The notes below the pieces were generated by a model. The model did no database searches and had not been told where the DNA came from. It saw only the letters and a program-made list of their open reading frames with translations. Shown one piece after another: positions 38,033 through 49,462 of a DNA stretch of 64,000 bases (its first letter is position 1; the number at the start of each line of letters is the position of its first letter). The stretch comes from an uncultured Amylibacter sp. (GTDB lineage: Bacteria; Pseudomonadota; Alphaproteobacteria; Rhodobacterales; Rhodobacteraceae): assembly GCA_943846615.1 (NCBI GenBank), contig OX044354.1, positions 310,001 to 374,000 of the forward strand, written 5' to 3'. The position numbers were made by a program, and so were the translations under genes.

Positions 38033-40195
38033 ATGTCAAACGATCCAGAAATCACCCAAGATTTAATTGAAGCACATGGTTTGAATGCCGAAGAGTGGCA
38101 GATGCTGTTGGATACGATTGGACGCGCGCCGACATACACCGAATTGGGTATTTTTTCCGCGATGTGGAACGAGCACTGTTCATATAAGTCATCGAAGAAA
38201 TGGTTGCGCACCCTGCCAACCGAAGGCCCGCAAGTTATTTGTGGCCCAGGTGAAAACGCAGGTATCGTTGATATTGGCGATGGCGATGCGATCGTTTTCA
38301 AAATGGAAAGCCATAACCACCCATCATACATTGAACCATATCAAGGTGCCGCAACTGGGGTTGGCGGGATTTTACGCGATGTATTTACAATGGGTGCACG
38401 CCCGATTGCGGCAATGAATTCATTGTCATTTGGCGATTTCGATCATCCGAAAACCAAGAGCCTGATTAACGGTGTTGTTGAAGGTGTTGGCGGTTACGGG
38501 AACTGTTTTGGCGTTCCAACGGTTGGCGGCGAAGTTCGTTTCCATTCCGCGTACAACGGTAACTGTTTGGTAAACGCATTTGCCGCTGGTTTGGCAAAAA
38601 CAGACAGCATTTTTTATTCTGCGGCGTCTGGTGTTGGCATGCCTGTGGTTTACTTGGGCGCAAAGACCGGCCGTGACGGTGTTGGTGGCGCAACGATGGC
38701 GTCTGCGGAATTTGATGACAGCATTGAGGATAAACGTCCAACTGTGCAGGTTGGTGATCCGTTCACGGAAAAACGCCTGATGGAAGCGACGTTGGAATTG
38801 ATGCAAACGGGTGCGGTTATTTCGATCCAAGATATGGGTGCCGCTGGTTTGACCTGTTCAGCCGTTGAAATGGGCGACAAAGGTAATCTGGGTGTGAAAT
38901 TGAACCTAGAAGATGTGCCACAGCGCGAAGAGAATATGACTGCATATGAAATGATGCTGTCCGAGAGCCAAGAGCGCATGTTGATGGTTTTGAAACCAGA
39001 GCTGGAAGATGCGGCGCGTGCGGTATTTGATAAATGGGATTTGGATTTTGCGATTGTTGGTGAAACGATTGCAGAGGATCGTTTCTTGGTCATGCACAAT
39101 GGCGAAGTCATGGCAGATTTGCCGCTGAAGGCATTGTCTGGAACAGCGCCGGAATATGATCGCCCTTGGGTGGAAACACCACCAGCGGCGGCGTTGACGG
39201 ATATCCCATCGGTTGATCCAATTTCAGGTTTGGAGGCGCTGGTTGGCAGCCCGAACTACTGTTCTAAATCTTGGGTATATGAGCAATATGACAGCATGGT
39301 TATGGCGGATACATTGGTACGCCCTGGATCAGATGCGGGTGTTGTGCGGATTCACGGCACGAACAAAGCGGTTGCGTTCACATCTGATGTGTCCCCGCGT
39401 TATTGTATGGCGAACCCGTTTGAGGGTGGCAAGCAAGCGGTAGCGGAAGCGTTTCGTAACTTGTCAGCTACGGGCGCCCTACCCCTGGCCACCACGGATA
39501 ATATGAATTTTGGTAATCCTGAAAAACCCGAAATTATGGGCCAATTTGTCGGTTGTATCAAAGGTATTGGCGAAGCTGTCTCAGCGTTGGATATGCCAAT
39601 CGTTTCGGGCAACGTTTCATTGTACAATGAAACAGACGGCACGGGCATTTTGCCGACGCCAACGATTGGCGCGGTTGGCCTGTTGGCGGATTTGAGCGAC
39701 GTCATCAAGAACACACCAAATGATGGCGACACATTGGTTATGATTGGCAACACGGATGGTCATTTGGGCCAATCAGCGCTGTTAAAAGAGATGTTTGATC
39801 GCGAAGATGGCGATGCACCACATGTTGATTTGGCGGCGGAAAAAGCAGCCGGTGAATTTGTACGTTCAGCGCATAAGGCGGGATTGATTACCGCCGCGCA
39901 TGATATATCTGACGGTGGTTTGGCGGTTGCGGCATTGGAAATGGCGATGTCGGCAAATGTTGGTGTGAGTGTTACCGATGGTGATACAGGCTGGTTCTTC
40001 GGTGAAGATCAGGCGCGGTATTTGTTGGCGACGAAAGCTGGCGATGACTTGGTCACGGCAGCGAAAGCAGCGGGTGTTCCTGTTCAAATCGTTGGCAAAT
40101 TTGGTGGTGATAGCGTTGCCATGGGGTCTACGACGAAAGTATTATCCGACTTTATCGAGATTCATGCAGGCGCCTTACACTCAAGGGTTGTGTAA
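38033..40195 (+). CDS. purL: Phosphoribosylformylglycinamidine synthase, large subunit
   Basis: ATP-dependent conversion of FGAR to FGAM in purine synthesis. The start at 38033 (MSNDPEITQ) has AAGG upstream and gives 720 residues, the short PurL form that works with PurS and PurQ. Motifs: [15 protein letters not shown] near the N-terminus, [26 protein letters not shown] and [14 protein letters not shown]. purS and purQ are not in the window. Confidence 0.97.
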   Translation: MSNDPEITQDLIEAHGLNAEEWQMLLDTIGRAPTYTELGIFSAMWNEHCSYKSSKKWLRTLPTEGPQVICGPGENAGIVDIGDGDAIVFKMESHNHPSYIEPYQGAATGVGGILRDVFTMGARPIAAMNSLSFGDFDHPKTKSLINGVVEGVGGYGNCFGVPTVGGEVRFHSAYNGNCLVNAFAAGLAKTDSIFYSAASGVGMPVVYLGAKTGRDGVGGATMASAEFDDSIEDKRPTVQVGDPFTEKRLMEATLELMQTGAVISIQDMGAAGLTCSAVEMGDKGNLGVKLNLEDVPQREENMTAYEMMLSESQERMLMVLKPELEDAARAVFDKWDLDFAIVGETIAEDRFLVMHNGEVMADLPLKALSGTAPEYDRPWVETPPAAALTDIPSVDPISGLEALVGSPNYCSKSWVYEQYDSMVMADTLVRPGSDAGVVRIHGTNKAVAFTSDVSPRYCMANPFEGGKQAVAEAFRNLSATGALPLATTDNMNFGNPEKPEIMGQFVGCIKGIGEAVSALDMPIVSGNVSLYNETDGTGILPTPTIGAVGLLADLSDVIKNTPNDGDTLVMIGNTDGHLGQSALLKEMFDREDGDAPHVDLAAEKAAGEFVRSAHKAGLITAAHDISDGGLAVAALEMAMSANVGVSVTDGDTGWFFGEDQARYLLATKAGDDLVTAAKAAGVPVQIVGKFGGDSVAMGSTTKVLSDFIEIHAGALHSRVV

Positions 40196-40309
40196 TACTT
40201 GAGAATATGGCAAATTTTTCGAATATTTCACAAAAATGCCTTATTTGACTCATTGAACGCTTAACTTAAGGGCCTATCTATGTGCTAATAAGCCTGAGGG
40301 GGAACTTTG

Positions 40310-40483
40310 ATGAGAAAAATTTTGACCGCGTTACTTTTGCCTTTGTTTTTTGTAATGGTTCTGGTTCTTGGTTTCTACTTCTTCACGCGGTTGGGTTTAA
40401 GTGTTGCGTATAACAATGCCAAATTGCGCCGTAGTAAACGAACGCAGGAAAAGCCGGTTCAAAAAAATCCCATCATAAACTAA
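40310..40483 (+). CDS. Small single-pass membrane protein (57 aa)
   Basis: 57 residues beginning MRKILTALLLPLFFVMVLVL: one transmembrane helix (about 4-24), a short aromatic stretch, then a strongly basic cytoplasmic-type tail (AKLRRSKRTQEKP). GAGGGGGA lies about 8 nt before the ATG, a strong ribosome binding site, so translation is credible. Function unknown. Confidence 0.6.
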   Translation: MRKILTALLLPLFFVMVLVLGFYFFTRLGLSVAYNNAKLRRSKRTQEKPVQKNPIIN

Positions 40484-40652
40484 AGCGGTTCCAATTTACA
40501 TTGGCCACCAAAACCCTGCCGCATCAAAGATGCTCTCGTGCTTTTCGTGGAACATCGGTTTCAATAAAAATCTGGAAACCTATGAGTTCGCCATTGCAAC
40601 CCGTTCGATTTAGATGACATAAATAGTCGTCATTAAAGAACGGAGCGACGTT

Positions 40653-40889
40653 ATGGCTATTGAAGCGAGTGTCATTGAAAACCTGATCAAGGAAGCCTTC
40701 CCCACAGCCGATGTTGAGGTTGACGGCGCGGATGGCGTGCATATGTCCGCCACTGTGATCGCATCCGAGTTCAAAGGGAAAGGCATGGTTGCACAGCACC
40801 GCATGGTTTTCGCCGCCCTTAAAGGTAGGATGGATGGCCCCAATGGGGAGCTGCATGCCTTGGCATTGAAAACGAAGTCCAAAGACTAA
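40653..40889 (+). CDS. bolA: BolA-family protein
   Basis: 78 residues of the BolA/IbaG type. Conserved core: FPTADVEVDGADG, HMSATVIASEFKGKGMVAQH and VFAALKGRM, including the family histidine. These proteins bind [2Fe-2S] clusters together with monothiol glutaredoxins. The next gene encodes exactly such a glutaredoxin, a classical pairing. Confidence 0.94.
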   Translation: MAIEASVIENLIKEAFPTADVEVDGADGVHMSATVIASEFKGKGMVAQHRMVFAALKGRMDGPNGELHALALKTKSKD

Positions 40890-40952
40890 TTTTCTGGCCT
40901 ACCCCACAGTAATACAATTGAAAGGGAGTGATCCCAGATGAAGGAGACAGAC

Positions 40953-41318
40953 ATGTCAAACCCAGCCCAAGAAGAAATCCAAAGCACTATTTCGTCAAAT
41001 GACGTTGTTATGTTCATGAAAGGCACATCAAGCATGCCGCAATGTGGTTTTTCAAGCCGTATCGCAGGTGTTTTGAATTTCATAAATGTAGAATGGAAAG
41101 ACGTTAATGTTTTGGCTGATGAAGAAATTCGCCAAGGCATCAAAGATTTTTCTGATTGGCCGACAATTCCACAGCTGTACGTTAAAGGCGAGTTTGTGGG
41201 AGGCTGTGATATCGTGACCGATATGATGTTATCCGGCGAACTGGATACGTTGTTCGCCGAAAACGAAATTGCATTTGATAAAGACGCCGCTGACAAAGTC
41301 CGCGAAGCGAACGCCTAA
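40953..41318 (+). CDS. grxD: Monothiol glutaredoxin, Grx4 family
   Basis: The start at 40953 has AAGGAGA 6 nt upstream and gives 121 residues. The CGFS active site is seen in [10 protein letters not shown], with the preceding [10 protein letters not shown] and the later [19 protein letters not shown] glutathione-binding loop. It carries or delivers [2Fe-2S] clusters with BolA. Confidence 0.96.
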   Translation: MSNPAQEEIQSTISSNDVVMFMKGTSSMPQCGFSSRIAGVLNFINVEWKDVNVLADEEIRQGIKDFSDWPTIPQLYVKGEFVGGCDIVTDMMLSGELDTLFAENEIAFDKDAADKVREANA

Positions 41319-41328
41319 GGTCTCAACC

Positions 41329-41793
41329 TTAATCTTGCGCTGCGGCTAACGCTTGGATTTTTCCGACAATTTGCTGCAGCGTTTTTACAGCTTCGTCACG
41401 TTCCGATTTCAGCTGTTCAATCAACTCATCTTGATCTGAATTACCTGCGCTTAAATTACTTTGCGCTTCGCCAAGCTGTGCTTTGAGGGCTGTCATGTCG
41501 ACCTCTGCAGCGCGCAGCTTTGCTTCGGCCTCACGCGCGCGATCAGCCGTTTCCGGATCAGATGCGGGTGCGGAAAAGGATTTAAGCTTTTCTTCGGTTG
41601 CAGCGGTGCGATCAGCCAATAAAAGACCTGACATCAATAACATACGGCTTTCGGTAACGCGTGCGCCACCACCGTCCAGTTTTTTCGCCTCTTCGTCCAG
41701 CATTGCCGCGGCGGCGTGAAGGTATTCTTCTTCGCCCTCTTGGCAAACCACTTCGAAGTTGCGACCACCGATTTCAATCGTGACTTGGGACAT
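41329..41793 (-). CDS. zapA: Cell division protein ZapA
   Basis: 154 residues. The N-terminal ~80 residues match ZapA (VTIEIGGRNFEVVCQEGEE, LDEEAKKL, RMLLMSGLLLADR), which bundles FtsZ filaments. The C-terminal half is a long coiled coil (AREAEAKLRAAEVDMTALKA), longer than in enteric ZapA. It lies 2 nt downstream of the coiled-coil gene at 41796. Confidence 0.9.
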   Translation of the reverse strand: MSQVTIEIGGRNFEVVCQEGEEEYLHAAAAMLDEEAKKLDGGGARVTESRMLLMSGLLLADRTAATEEKLKSFSAPASDPETADRAREAEAKLRAAEVDMTALKAQLGEAQSNLSAGNSDQDELIEQLKSERDEAVKTLQQIVGKIQALAAAQD

Positions 41794-41795
41794 AT

Positions 41796-42311
41796 CTATT
41801 CCTCAACCAAAGGTTTTAGTTTTTTCAAAATATCTTGGACATCTGCGATGTCTTTGGCGTGTTGCTGTTTAATTTGATCTAAATCAGTATCTGTTGATGT
41901 CGTTTGCGTCGACTTAAATGCAACCTGTGCGTCTGCAGTTTGTGCAGATGCGTCGTCCAATTTCGCCTGAAGGGCCTTGTTGTCAGCAACCATCATTTCG
42001 ATTGTTGTTTCACTGGTGAATTTCAACGATTCCAGCTGCTTTTCCAAATCAGCCTTTTCACGCGCGGCGGTATCGTCCGATTGTAATTTATTGAGGGACA
42101 ATTCAAGCGTTCCGTATTCTTCGGAAAGGGACAGGTATTGATCCTGTTGTTTTTCAAGATCCGCTTCGAGACGCGACATGTCTTCTTTGGCGCTTTCCAG
42201 CTCTGAAGTTAGTTTTGTTTCCGCTTCGGATACGGTTGGTGTTGCGATGCGGTTTTGTAATTGTTCAAACGCTGCTTCGAATTCGCTCTGTAGTGTCGAT
42301 ATCTGGGTCAT
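41796..42311 (-). CDS. Coiled-coil protein upstream of zapA
   Basis: 171 residues, nearly all predicted coiled coil with heptad-like Leu spacing (SRLEADLEKQQDQYLSLSEE) and a Thr-rich hinge near residue 135. No signal peptide. No family name recognised. Co-transcription with zapA suggests a role in division, perhaps like ZapB (inference from position and coiled coil only). Confidence 0.72.
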   Translation of the reverse strand: MTQISTLQSEFEAAFEQLQNRIATPTVSEAETKLTSELESAKEDMSRLEADLEKQQDQYLSLSEEYGTLELSLNKLQSDDTAAREKADLEKQLESLKFTSETTIEMMVADNKALQAKLDDASAQTADAQVAFKSTQTTSTDTDLDQIKQQHAKDIADVQDILKKLKPLVEE

Positions 42312-42483
42312 TTCGGCCTCTCTTATATACGAATCGATGTTTGCATTTTTCTGATGCTATTTTAACCCTGATAAATCAAAAAGATGCACTAAAATGACGT
42401 TTTAGGCGTCTTTACGCGCTTGACCCACCACCAAGTCTTGTTATCAGGGTAATTGAAATCTCTATATGCTGGGAGCTATTGCC

Positions 42484-44502
42484 GTGAACATTTCAGATCT
42501 AAAGACCAATCATCCGACACATTGGAAGAACGCCGCCGCCATCCGTATTTTGGCCGCCGACGCCGTACACGCCGCCGCATCAGGCCACCAAGGTATGCCA
42601 ATTGGCATGGCGGACGTTGCAACCGTATTGTTCCAAAACCACATGAAATTTGATGCGAAAAACCCAGATTGGGCGGATCGCGATCGTTTCATTCTGTCGG
42701 CTGGTCACGGTTCCATGTTGATTTATGCATTGTTGCACCTGACTGGTTACGAAGACATGACAATGGATGAAATCAAGAATTTCCGTCAGTGGGGCGCGAA
42801 AACGGCGGGTCACCCAGAATATGGTCATGCCAAGGGTATTGAGACAACGACAGGTCCATTGGGCCAAGGTATTTCGAATGCAGTTGGTTTTGCCATGGCG
42901 GAACAATCCATGCAGGCGCGTTTTGGCAAGAAGGTTGTAGATCACTATACATATGTGATGGCCGGTGACGGTTGTTTGATGGAAGGTGTTTCCCAAGAGG
43001 CGATCGGTCTTGCGGGTAAACAGCGTTTGGGCAAATTGATCGTGATGTGGGATGACAATAACATTTCCATCGATGGTGAGATTGGCATTTCAGACGTGAC
43101 GGATCAGCGTAAGCGTTTTGAAGCCGCTGGCTGGTCAGTGTTTTCCGTTGATGGGCATGATCCAGAGGCAATTGATCGTGCGATTTCAGAAGCGAAGAAA
43201 AGCCCATTGCCATCCATGATCGCATGCACAACGCGTATTGCGTTGGGTGTTGAAGGTGTTGAAAACACGGCCGGTGGTCACGGTTATAACATTAAGGGTG
43301 ATCAATTGGCGCAAATGCGTGAGTTTTATGATTGGCCCTACCCTGCATATGAAATCCCAGCGGATGTGAAATCCAACTGGGCCGCGATTGGTTCCAAAGG
43401 CGCGGCAGATCGTGCTGAATGGGAAGCCCGTTTGGCGACCCTGTCTGGTACGAAACAAGCCGAGTTTGAGCGTGTGATGAATTTAGACGTGCCAAAGAAA
43501 TTGTCAGCCGCGATTAAACGTTTGAAGAAAGAGATTTCGGAAACAGCGCCGAAAATGGCGACACGTAAATCCAGCCAAACAGCATTGGAAGTGATCAACC
43601 CGATCATGACCGAAACCATTGGCGGTTCTGCGGATTTGACGGGTTCGAACAATACAATCACCAAAGGCATGACTTGGTTTGATGCCGACAACCGTGGTGG
43701 ACGCCATGTTGCATACGGTATCCGTGAACACGGCATGGCCGCCGCGATGAACGGTATGGTTTTGCACGGTGGTGTGCGCCCATATGGTGGGACGTTCATG
43801 TGTTTTACCGATTATGCACGCCCATCCATGCGCCTGGCCGCGTTGATGGAAGTGCCAGCCGTTTACGTTTATACACATGACAGCATCGGTTTGGGTGAAG
43901 ATGGCCCAACGCACCAACCTGTTGAGCATTTGGCGATATCACGCGCAACGCCGAATACATGGGTATTCCGTCCTGCGGATACTGTGGAAACTGCGGAAGC
44001 ATGGGAATTGGCGGTAACGACCAAGAAAACGCCATCCGTTTTGTCACTGACACGTCAGGGTTTGCGCACCGTGCGCACCAAGCACACCAACAAAAACATG
44101 GTTTCCATGGGTGCCTATGTTTTGGCTGAAGCAGAAAACAAACGCAAAGTGATCTTGATCGCGACTGGTTCCGAGGTGGAAATCGCGATGGATGCCAAGG
44201 CGATTTTAGAAGCAGAAGGTATCGGCACACGTGTTGTTTCAATGCCCTGTATGGAATTGTTCGCAGAGCAAGACGAAGCATACCGTCGCAAGGTATTACC
44301 AGCCGGCCCAGTACGTGTTGGTGTAGAAGCCGCCGTGCAACAAGGTTGGGATCGTTGGTTGACCGGCGAACGTGGAAAACACAACAAAGCGGCGTTTGTT
44401 GGGATGACCACGTTTGGTGCATCAGCCCCTGCGGAGGAGTTGTTTGAGAAGTTTGGCATCACCGCCGCGAATGTTGTGCAACAAGCAAAAGAACTACTGT
44501 AA
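42484..44502 (+). CDS. tkt: Transketolase
   Basis: Thiamine-diphosphate enzyme of the pentose-phosphate and related pathways. GTG 42484 is chosen since GGGAG lies 9 nt upstream; an in-frame ATG 18 nt earlier has no ribosome binding site. The 672 residues contain [12 protein letters not shown], the ThDP motif [27 protein letters not shown], and [18 protein letters not shown]. It is the first gene of a central-carbon block with gap, pgk and fba. Confidence 0.96.
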   Translation: MNISDLKTNHPTHWKNAAAIRILAADAVHAAASGHQGMPIGMADVATVLFQNHMKFDAKNPDWADRDRFILSAGHGSMLIYALLHLTGYEDMTMDEIKNFRQWGAKTAGHPEYGHAKGIETTTGPLGQGISNAVGFAMAEQSMQARFGKKVVDHYTYVMAGDGCLMEGVSQEAIGLAGKQRLGKLIVMWDDNNISIDGEIGISDVTDQRKRFEAAGWSVFSVDGHDPEAIDRAISEAKKSPLPSMIACTTRIALGVEGVENTAGGHGYNIKGDQLAQMREFYDWPYPAYEIPADVKSNWAAIGSKGAADRAEWEARLATLSGTKQAEFERVMNLDVPKKLSAAIKRLKKEISETAPKMATRKSSQTALEVINPIMTETIGGSADLTGSNNTITKGMTWFDADNRGGRHVAYGIREHGMAAAMNGMVLHGGVRPYGGTFMCFTDYARPSMRLAALMEVPAVYVYTHDSIGLGEDGPTHQPVEHLAISRATPNTWVFRPADTVETAEAWELAVTTKKTPSVLSLTRQGLRTVRTKHTNKNMVSMGAYVLAEAENKRKVILIATGSEVEIAMDAKAILEAEGIGTRVVSMPCMELFAEQDEAYRRKVLPAGPVRVGVEAAVQQGWDRWLTGERGKHNKAAFVGMTTFGASAPAEELFEKFGITAANVVQQAKELL

Positions 44503-44540
44503 TCAATCGGCGCTTTCGTTAGCGCTAACCGAATTAGTTG

Positions 44541-44580
44541 AAGCCAAACAGGGTATATTTACCGTGTTTGGCTTTTGCTT
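44541..44580 (+). terminator. Terminator between tkt and gap
   Basis: Long hairpin: AAGCCAAACA pairs with TGTTTGGCTT, and an inner GGTA/TACC extends it past a G-G mismatch; followed by TTGCTTT. Confidence 0.75.
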
Positions 44581-44648
44581 TGGTGGGAATGGGATTAGGA
44601 AAATATCAGGAATTCAATGCCATTAATTGCGTCAGAATCGGAGTTTTC

Positions 44649-45650
44649 ATGACACTAAAAGTAGCCATTAACGGTCTGGGCCGTATCGGTCGTTCAACAA
44701 TCGCCGCCATTATCGAGAGTGGACGTAAGGACATTGAAGTCGTTGCAATCAACGCACCTGGCGAATTGGAAACACACGCGCATCTGTTACGTTATGATTC
44801 CGTTCACGGACGTTTTCCACATGAGATTAAGGTTAAAGGTAACACTATTGATGTGGGTACCGGCCCAATCGATGTGCAAGCCACATATAATGCCAGCGAA
44901 TTGAATTGGGACGGTGTGGATGTTGTTTTGGAATGTACCGGCGCGCACAATTCCAAAGAGGCATGTTTGGTGCATTTGGCAAATGGCGCAAAACGCGTTT
45001 TGATTTCTGCACCCGGTAAAAATGCGGATAAGACAGTTGTTTATGGCGTAAACCATGATCAACTGACATCCGACGATCTGATTGTTTCGAACGCTTCCTG
45101 TACGACGAACTGCTTGGCCCCGATGGCCAAGGCGTTGAATGATGCGATTGGTATTGAGCGTGGGATTATGACGACGATCCATGCGTACACTGGTGATCAA
45201 CCGACATTGGATCGCCGCCACAGTGATCTGTACCGTGCGCGTGCCGCCGCGATGAGCATGATCCCGACATCCACTGGTGCGGCCAAGGCCGTGGGTTTGG
45301 TTTTGCCAGAATTATCAGGCAAACTGGACGGGTCCGCGATCCGCGTGCCAACGCCAAATGTATCCTGTGTTGATTTGACGTTCACCGCATCACGCGAAAC
45401 ATCCGCAGAGGAAGTGAACGCGGCGGTGAAGGCGGTTGCCGAAGGCGCGATGAAGGGCGTTTTGGATTATGATCCAGAACCGAAAGTTTCAATCGACTTT
45501 AATCACGATACACATTCGTCGAATTTTGCACCGGCACAGACAAAGGTGCTGGATGGCAAGTTGGTTCGTGTGCTAAGTTGGTATGATAATGAATGGGGTT
45601 TCTCTTGTCGTATGGCGGATACTGCGATTGCGATGGGAAAACTGATATAG
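44649..45650 (+). CDS. gap: Glyceraldehyde-3-phosphate dehydrogenase, type I
   Basis: The start at 44649 has CGGAG 7 nt upstream and gives 333 residues. The NAD-binding [10 protein letters not shown], the catalytic C151 in [12 protein letters not shown], and the final [13 protein letters not shown] are all present. It works between Fba/Tpi and Pgk in glycolysis or gluconeogenesis. Confidence 0.97.
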   Translation: MTLKVAINGLGRIGRSTIAAIIESGRKDIEVVAINAPGELETHAHLLRYDSVHGRFPHEIKVKGNTIDVGTGPIDVQATYNASELNWDGVDVVLECTGAHNSKEACLVHLANGAKRVLISAPGKNADKTVVYGVNHDQLTSDDLIVSNASCTTNCLAPMAKALNDAIGIERGIMTTIHAYTGDQPTLDRRHSDLYRARAAAMSMIPTSTGAAKAVGLVLPELSGKLDGSAIRVPTPNVSCVDLTFTASRETSAEEVNAAVKAVAEGAMKGVLDYDPEPKVSIDFNHDTHSSNFAPAQTKVLDGKLVRVLSWYDNEWGFSCRMADTAIAMGKLI

Positions 45651-45659
45651 GCATCATCT

Positions 45660-45803
45660 TTGGAACATAAAACGTACCGCATTCTTTTCATCATCATTTT
45701 GTTGGCATGTCTGGCAGATTGGTTTGTGTATGAAGGCGAAAATATGTTGTTCCTTGCGCGAAAGTTCGTTTCGCTGGTGTCATCGTTGGCTTTTTGGAGA
45801 TAG
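45660..45803 (+). CDS. Small membrane protein between gap and pgk (47 aa)
   Basis: Open frame of 47 residues from TTG 45660, with an in-frame stop (that of gap) 9 nt upstream. One hydrophobic helix (RILFIIILLACLADWFV) is followed by a C-terminal FLARKFVSLVSSLAFWR. I have the impression that similar tiny frames ending in a FLARKF..LAFWR pattern occur at this place in other Rhodobacterales, but could not check it. The pgk ribosome binding site overlaps its stop. Weak start signals keep confidence moderate. Confidence 0.55.
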   Translation: MEHKTYRILFIIILLACLADWFVYEGENMLFLARKFVSLVSSLAFWR

Positions 45804-45806
45804 AAA

Positions 45807-46997
45807 ATGGCGCTACGCACACTCGATAGTTTTGATTTAAAGGGTAAAAATGTTCTGATCCGTGTGGATATGAACGTACCGATGCAAAATGGATTGGTTA
45901 CAGATGCCACCCGTTTGAGCCGCGCCGTTCCAACGATTTTGGAAGTCTTGGAAAAAGGGGGCAAGCCAATTTTGCTGTCGCATTTCGGACGTCCGACGCG
46001 TGGGTTTGATTTGGCGTTATCGACACAGCACGCGGCGACGGCATTGGCGAACCGTTTGAAAAAGCGCGTCCATTTTGCGACATCTTGTATTGGTGATACG
46101 GCCCAAAAGGCTGTGGAGACATTGCCGGAGGGTGATGTTTTATTGCTGGAAAACACACGTTTTCACGCGGGCGAGAAGAAGAATGATCCTGAATTTGCCG
46201 CTGAATTGGCAAAATTGGGCGATATCTATGTGAACGATACGTTTTCAACTGCGCACCGCGCGCACGCATCTGTAGAGGCAATTGCGCGTCTGTTGCCCAG
46301 CTGTGCTGGTCGTTTGATGGAAGAAGAGATTTCGAAGCTGGAAGCAGCGCTAAGCACACCTGAACGCCCTGTTCTGGCCGTTGTTGGTGGTGCCAAGGTT
46401 TCATCCAAATTGATGTTGCTGGAACATTTGATCGAGCCAATGGACAAGATCGTTATCGGCGGCGGCATGGCCAATACATTTTTGGCAGCGCAGGGATATA
46501 ACATTGGCCAATCATTATGCGAACACGATATGCAGGATACAGCGCGTGCAATCATGGAAAATGCCAAGGCGGCGAATTGCGAAATTATCCTGCCTGTTGA
46601 TGTTGTAGCAGCCAAAGAATTCGCGGCGAATTCAGAACATGATATTGTGGCGGCAGATGCCTGTCCTGCGGATGCGATGATTTTGGATGCAGGGCCCAAA
46701 ACGATTGAGTTGATCAAGAAGCACCTTGATGAATCCAAGACCGTGATTTGGAATGGCCCATTGGGTGCATTCGAAATTCCGCCGTATAATGTTGCAACAG
46801 ATGCCGCGGCACAGCACGTTGCGGCGCTGACCAAGGCCGGCAAGTTGCTGTCTGTTGCGGGCGGTGGAGATACCGTTGCCGCGTTGAATGGCAGCCGTTC
46901 CGCCGATGATTTCACCTATATTTCCACTGCTGGTGGCGCTTTCCTTGAGTGGTTAGAGGGCAAAACATTGCCCGGCGTTGCTGCGTTAATGTCTTAA
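45807..46997 (+). CDS. pgk: Phosphoglycerate kinase
   Basis: 396 residues. N-terminal [19 protein letters not shown] and [20 protein letters not shown]-site GGAKVSSKL and the C-terminal [13 protein letters not shown] lies 7 nt before the ATG. It is followed after 17 nt by fba. Confidence 0.97.
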   Translation: MALRTLDSFDLKGKNVLIRVDMNVPMQNGLVTDATRLSRAVPTILEVLEKGGKPILLSHFGRPTRGFDLALSTQHAATALANRLKKRVHFATSCIGDTAQKAVETLPEGDVLLLENTRFHAGEKKNDPEFAAELAKLGDIYVNDTFSTAHRAHASVEAIARLLPSCAGRLMEEEISKLEAALSTPERPVLAVVGGAKVSSKLMLLEHLIEPMDKIVIGGGMANTFLAAQGYNIGQSLCEHDMQDTARAIMENAKAANCEIILPVDVVAAKEFAANSEHDIVAADACPADAMILDAGPKTIELIKKHLDESKTVIWNGPLGAFEIPPYNVATDAAAQHVAALTKAGKLLSVAGGGDTVAALNGSRSADDFTYISTAGGAFLEWLEGKTLPGVAALMS

Positions 46998-47014
46998 TTC
47001 AAAGCGAGTATAAT

Positions 47015-47908
47015 ATGCCCAACCAAAAACAAGTCGAACAAATGCAATCTGGTAAGGGTTTCATTGCCGCGCTGGACCAAAGTGGTGGATCAACACCAAA
47101 GGCGTTGATGTTGTATGGTGTGAATGAGGACGCATATAAAAACGACACTGAAATGTACGACATGATCCACGCAATGCGTTCGCGCATCGCGATGGCGCCT
47201 GCGTTTACGGGTGATCGTGTTCTGGGGGCGATCCTGTTTGAAATGACAATGGATCGTGAAATTAATGGCATACCATCCGCCAAGTTCCTATGGGAAGAGC
47301 GCGGCGTTGTGCCGTTTTTGAAAATTGACAAAGGTCTGGCAGACGAAGCCGATGGTGTGCAACTGTTGAAACCGATGCCAGAGTTGGACAGCACATTGGA
47401 GCGCGCAGTGGCGGCGGGAATTTTTGGAACGAAAATGCGTTCCGTGATCAATGCAGCGTCTGAAAGCGGTATCAAAGCGGTTGCCGCGCAGCAGTTCGAG
47501 GTTGGCGCACAGATCAATGCACATGGTTTGATGCCAATCATCGAGCCCGAAGTTACGATTTCAATTGCAGACAAAGCCGAAGCAGAAACAATGTTGATGA
47601 ACGCAATTTTGGAACAGTTGGATGCAATGCCCGCTGATCAGCAAGTAATGTTAAAACTGACCCTGCCAGAAATAGACGGTTTGTACAGCCCGTTGGTTGA
47701 TCATCCACGTGTGATGCGCGTTGTAGCCTTGTCTGGTGGATATAATCGCGAAAAAGCGAATGAAAAATTGGCGAAGAATCGCGGTATCATCGCCAGCTTC
47801 TCACGTGCATTGACCGAAGGATTGTCTGCGCAGCAGAGCGATGACGCATTTAATGCCGATATCGCGAAAGCCATCGAAACAATTACAGCTGCGTCAATCG
47901 CAAGCTGA
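47015..47908 (+). CDS. fba: Fructose-bisphosphate aldolase, class I
   Basis: The start at 47015 gives 297 residues, typical of the short bacterial class I (Schiff-base) aldolases. Conserved stretches: GKGFIAALDQSGGSTPKAL, IAMAPAFTGDRVLGAILFE, FLKIDKGL, IEPEVTI and MLKLTLPE (the lysine here is the likely Schiff-base residue). It is the last gene of the gap-pgk-fba group, ended by a strong terminator. Confidence 0.94.
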   Translation: MPNQKQVEQMQSGKGFIAALDQSGGSTPKALMLYGVNEDAYKNDTEMYDMIHAMRSRIAMAPAFTGDRVLGAILFEMTMDREINGIPSAKFLWEERGVVPFLKIDKGLADEADGVQLLKPMPELDSTLERAVAAGIFGTKMRSVINAASESGIKAVAAQQFEVGAQINAHGLMPIIEPEVTISIADKAEAETMLMNAILEQLDAMPADQQVMLKLTLPEIDGLYSPLVDHPRVMRVVALSGGYNREKANEKLAKNRGIIASFSRALTEGLSAQQSDDAFNADIAKAIETITAASIAS

Positions 47909-47929
47909 TTACGACCGAAAATACGATTT

Positions 47930-47963
47930 AAACTGCGCCCAGGATGCTGGGAGCAGTTTTTTT
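47930..47963 (+). terminator. Intrinsic terminator of the gap-pgk-fba group
   Basis: Two-part stem AAACTGC/GCAGTTT and CCCAG/CTGGG with a GATG loop and single mismatched bases between, followed by several T. Confidence 0.9.
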
Positions 47964-48048
47964 ATTAATGATTCGTTTTGGGATTCACAAACCGAATCAG
48001 TTGTGGCATATTCCAGTGAAGCGGGCACATATCCGCATCGAGGCATTG

Positions 48049-48354
48049 ATGGCATACAAAAAAACACGGAAAATGGGATTGAGCACTGCATTGTTTTTTG
48101 CAGTGGTTGTTGCGTTGACCGGTTATTTTGTTTTTGCTGCTATTCAGGGCGACTATGGCCACCTGCGTCGTATCCAAGTGGAAGCCGAAGAACGTCGTTT
48201 GGCAGAGCAACTTCGTACACTTCAAACCCAGCGTGCTGAGATCGAAAACAAGACACATCGGTTGTCTGATGAGTATTTGGATTTGGACCTTTTGGACGAA
48301 CGCGCGCGTAAGGTTTTGGGCATGGCCCGCGTTGATGATGTAATTATCCGTTAA
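48049..48354 (+). CDS. ftsB: FtsB/DivIC-type septum formation initiator
   Basis: The start at 48049 has GAGG upstream and gives 101 residues. A single transmembrane helix (about 12-30) is followed by a coiled coil (IQVEAEERRLAEQLRTLQTQ) and a conserved end DLLDERARKVLGMARVDDV. Bitopic division protein that joins FtsL and FtsQ. It lies just upstream of pdhA, the common alphaproteobacterial position. Confidence 0.9.
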   Translation: MAYKKTRKMGLSTALFFAVVVALTGYFVFAAIQGDYGHLRRIQVEAEERRLAEQLRTLQTQRAEIENKTHRLSDEYLDLDLLDERARKVLGMARVDDVIIR

Positions 48355-48461
48355 TACACTGAAATTGTTGTATTTTGTTCACGAAATTTTCTACGTGCCA
48401 TTTCGCACGACTTCCGTTACAATAATAGTTCAATATTAAACCTTTTTGGAGTGCTGTATAA

Positions 48462-49451
48462 ATGGCTGCGAAAAAGAAGAAAGCTGGATCGAACGTATCC
48501 GGCGACGAGTTGTTGAAATATTATCGCGAGATGTTGTTGATCCGCCGCTTCGAAGAAAAAGCCGGTCAGTTGTATGGCATGGGCCAAATCGGTGGTTTCT
48601 GTCACCTGTACATCGGACAAGAAGCCGTCGTGGTTGGTCTGGAAGCAGCCGCCAAAGAAGGCGACAGCCGTCTGACATCATACCGTGACCACGCACACAT
48701 GTTGGCATGTGGGATGGATCCAAACGGCGTGATGGCCGAATTAACGGGCCGCCGCGATGGATTATCCAAGGGTAAAGGCGGATCCATGCACATGTTCAGC
48801 AAAGAAAAGCGTTTTTACGGCGGTCACGGCATCGTCGCGGCGCAGGTTCCAATTGGGGCAGGTTTGGCATTGGCAAACCAATACAAAGGTGAAGACACGG
48901 TTTCATTCACCTACTTTGGTGATGGTGCCGCCAACCAAGGCCAAGTTTACGAGTCATTTAACATGGCAGCCTTGTGGAAATTGCCAGTGATTTTTGTGGT
49001 AGAAAATAACCAGTACGCAATGGGCACCAGCCTGCAACGTGCCGCATCAACACCAGACTTCTACACACGCGGCGAAGCATTTGGTATTGCAGGCGCAGCC
49101 GTAGACGGCATGGACGTTTTGGCGGTGAAGACAGCAGGTGAAATGGCTGTTGCGCATTGTCGCGCGGGCAAAGGCCCTTATGTTTTGGAAGTGAAAACAT
49201 ATCGCTATCGCGGGCACTCGATGTCTGATCCAGCGAAATACAGAACACGTGAAGAGGTTCAGAAGGTTAAAGATAACCAAGACCCGATTGATATGGTGAA
49301 GGAAATGTTGACGCAAGGCAAACACGCGTCAGCCGAAGATTTGAAAGCGATCGATAAAGAGATCAAGAAGATCGTTCAAGCATCCGCTGATTTCGCAGTT
49401 GCAAGCCCAGAGCCCGACGTAAGCGAACTTTACACAGACATTTTGGTCTAA
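48462..49451 (+). CDS. pdhA: Pyruvate dehydrogenase E1 component, alpha subunit
   Basis: 329 residues. The ThDP motif is [17 protein letters not shown] with [22 protein letters not shown] starts the domain, and the phosphorylation-loop equivalent [18 protein letters not shown] is present. Decarboxylates pyruvate together with PdhB. The Lys-rich N-terminus is typical. It lies 11 nt upstream of pdhB. Confidence 0.97.
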   Translation: MAAKKKKAGSNVSGDELLKYYREMLLIRRFEEKAGQLYGMGQIGGFCHLYIGQEAVVVGLEAAAKEGDSRLTSYRDHAHMLACGMDPNGVMAELTGRRDGLSKGKGGSMHMFSKEKRFYGGHGIVAAQVPIGAGLALANQYKGEDTVSFTYFGDGAANQGQVYESFNMAALWKLPVIFVVENNQYAMGTSLQRAASTPDFYTRGEAFGIAGAAVDGMDVLAVKTAGEMAVAHCRAGKGPYVLEVKTYRYRGHSMSDPAKYRTREEVQKVKDNQDPIDMVKEMLTQGKHASAEDLKAIDKEIKKIVQASADFAVASPEPDVSELYTDILV

Positions 49452-49462
49452 GGAGAAAAATA

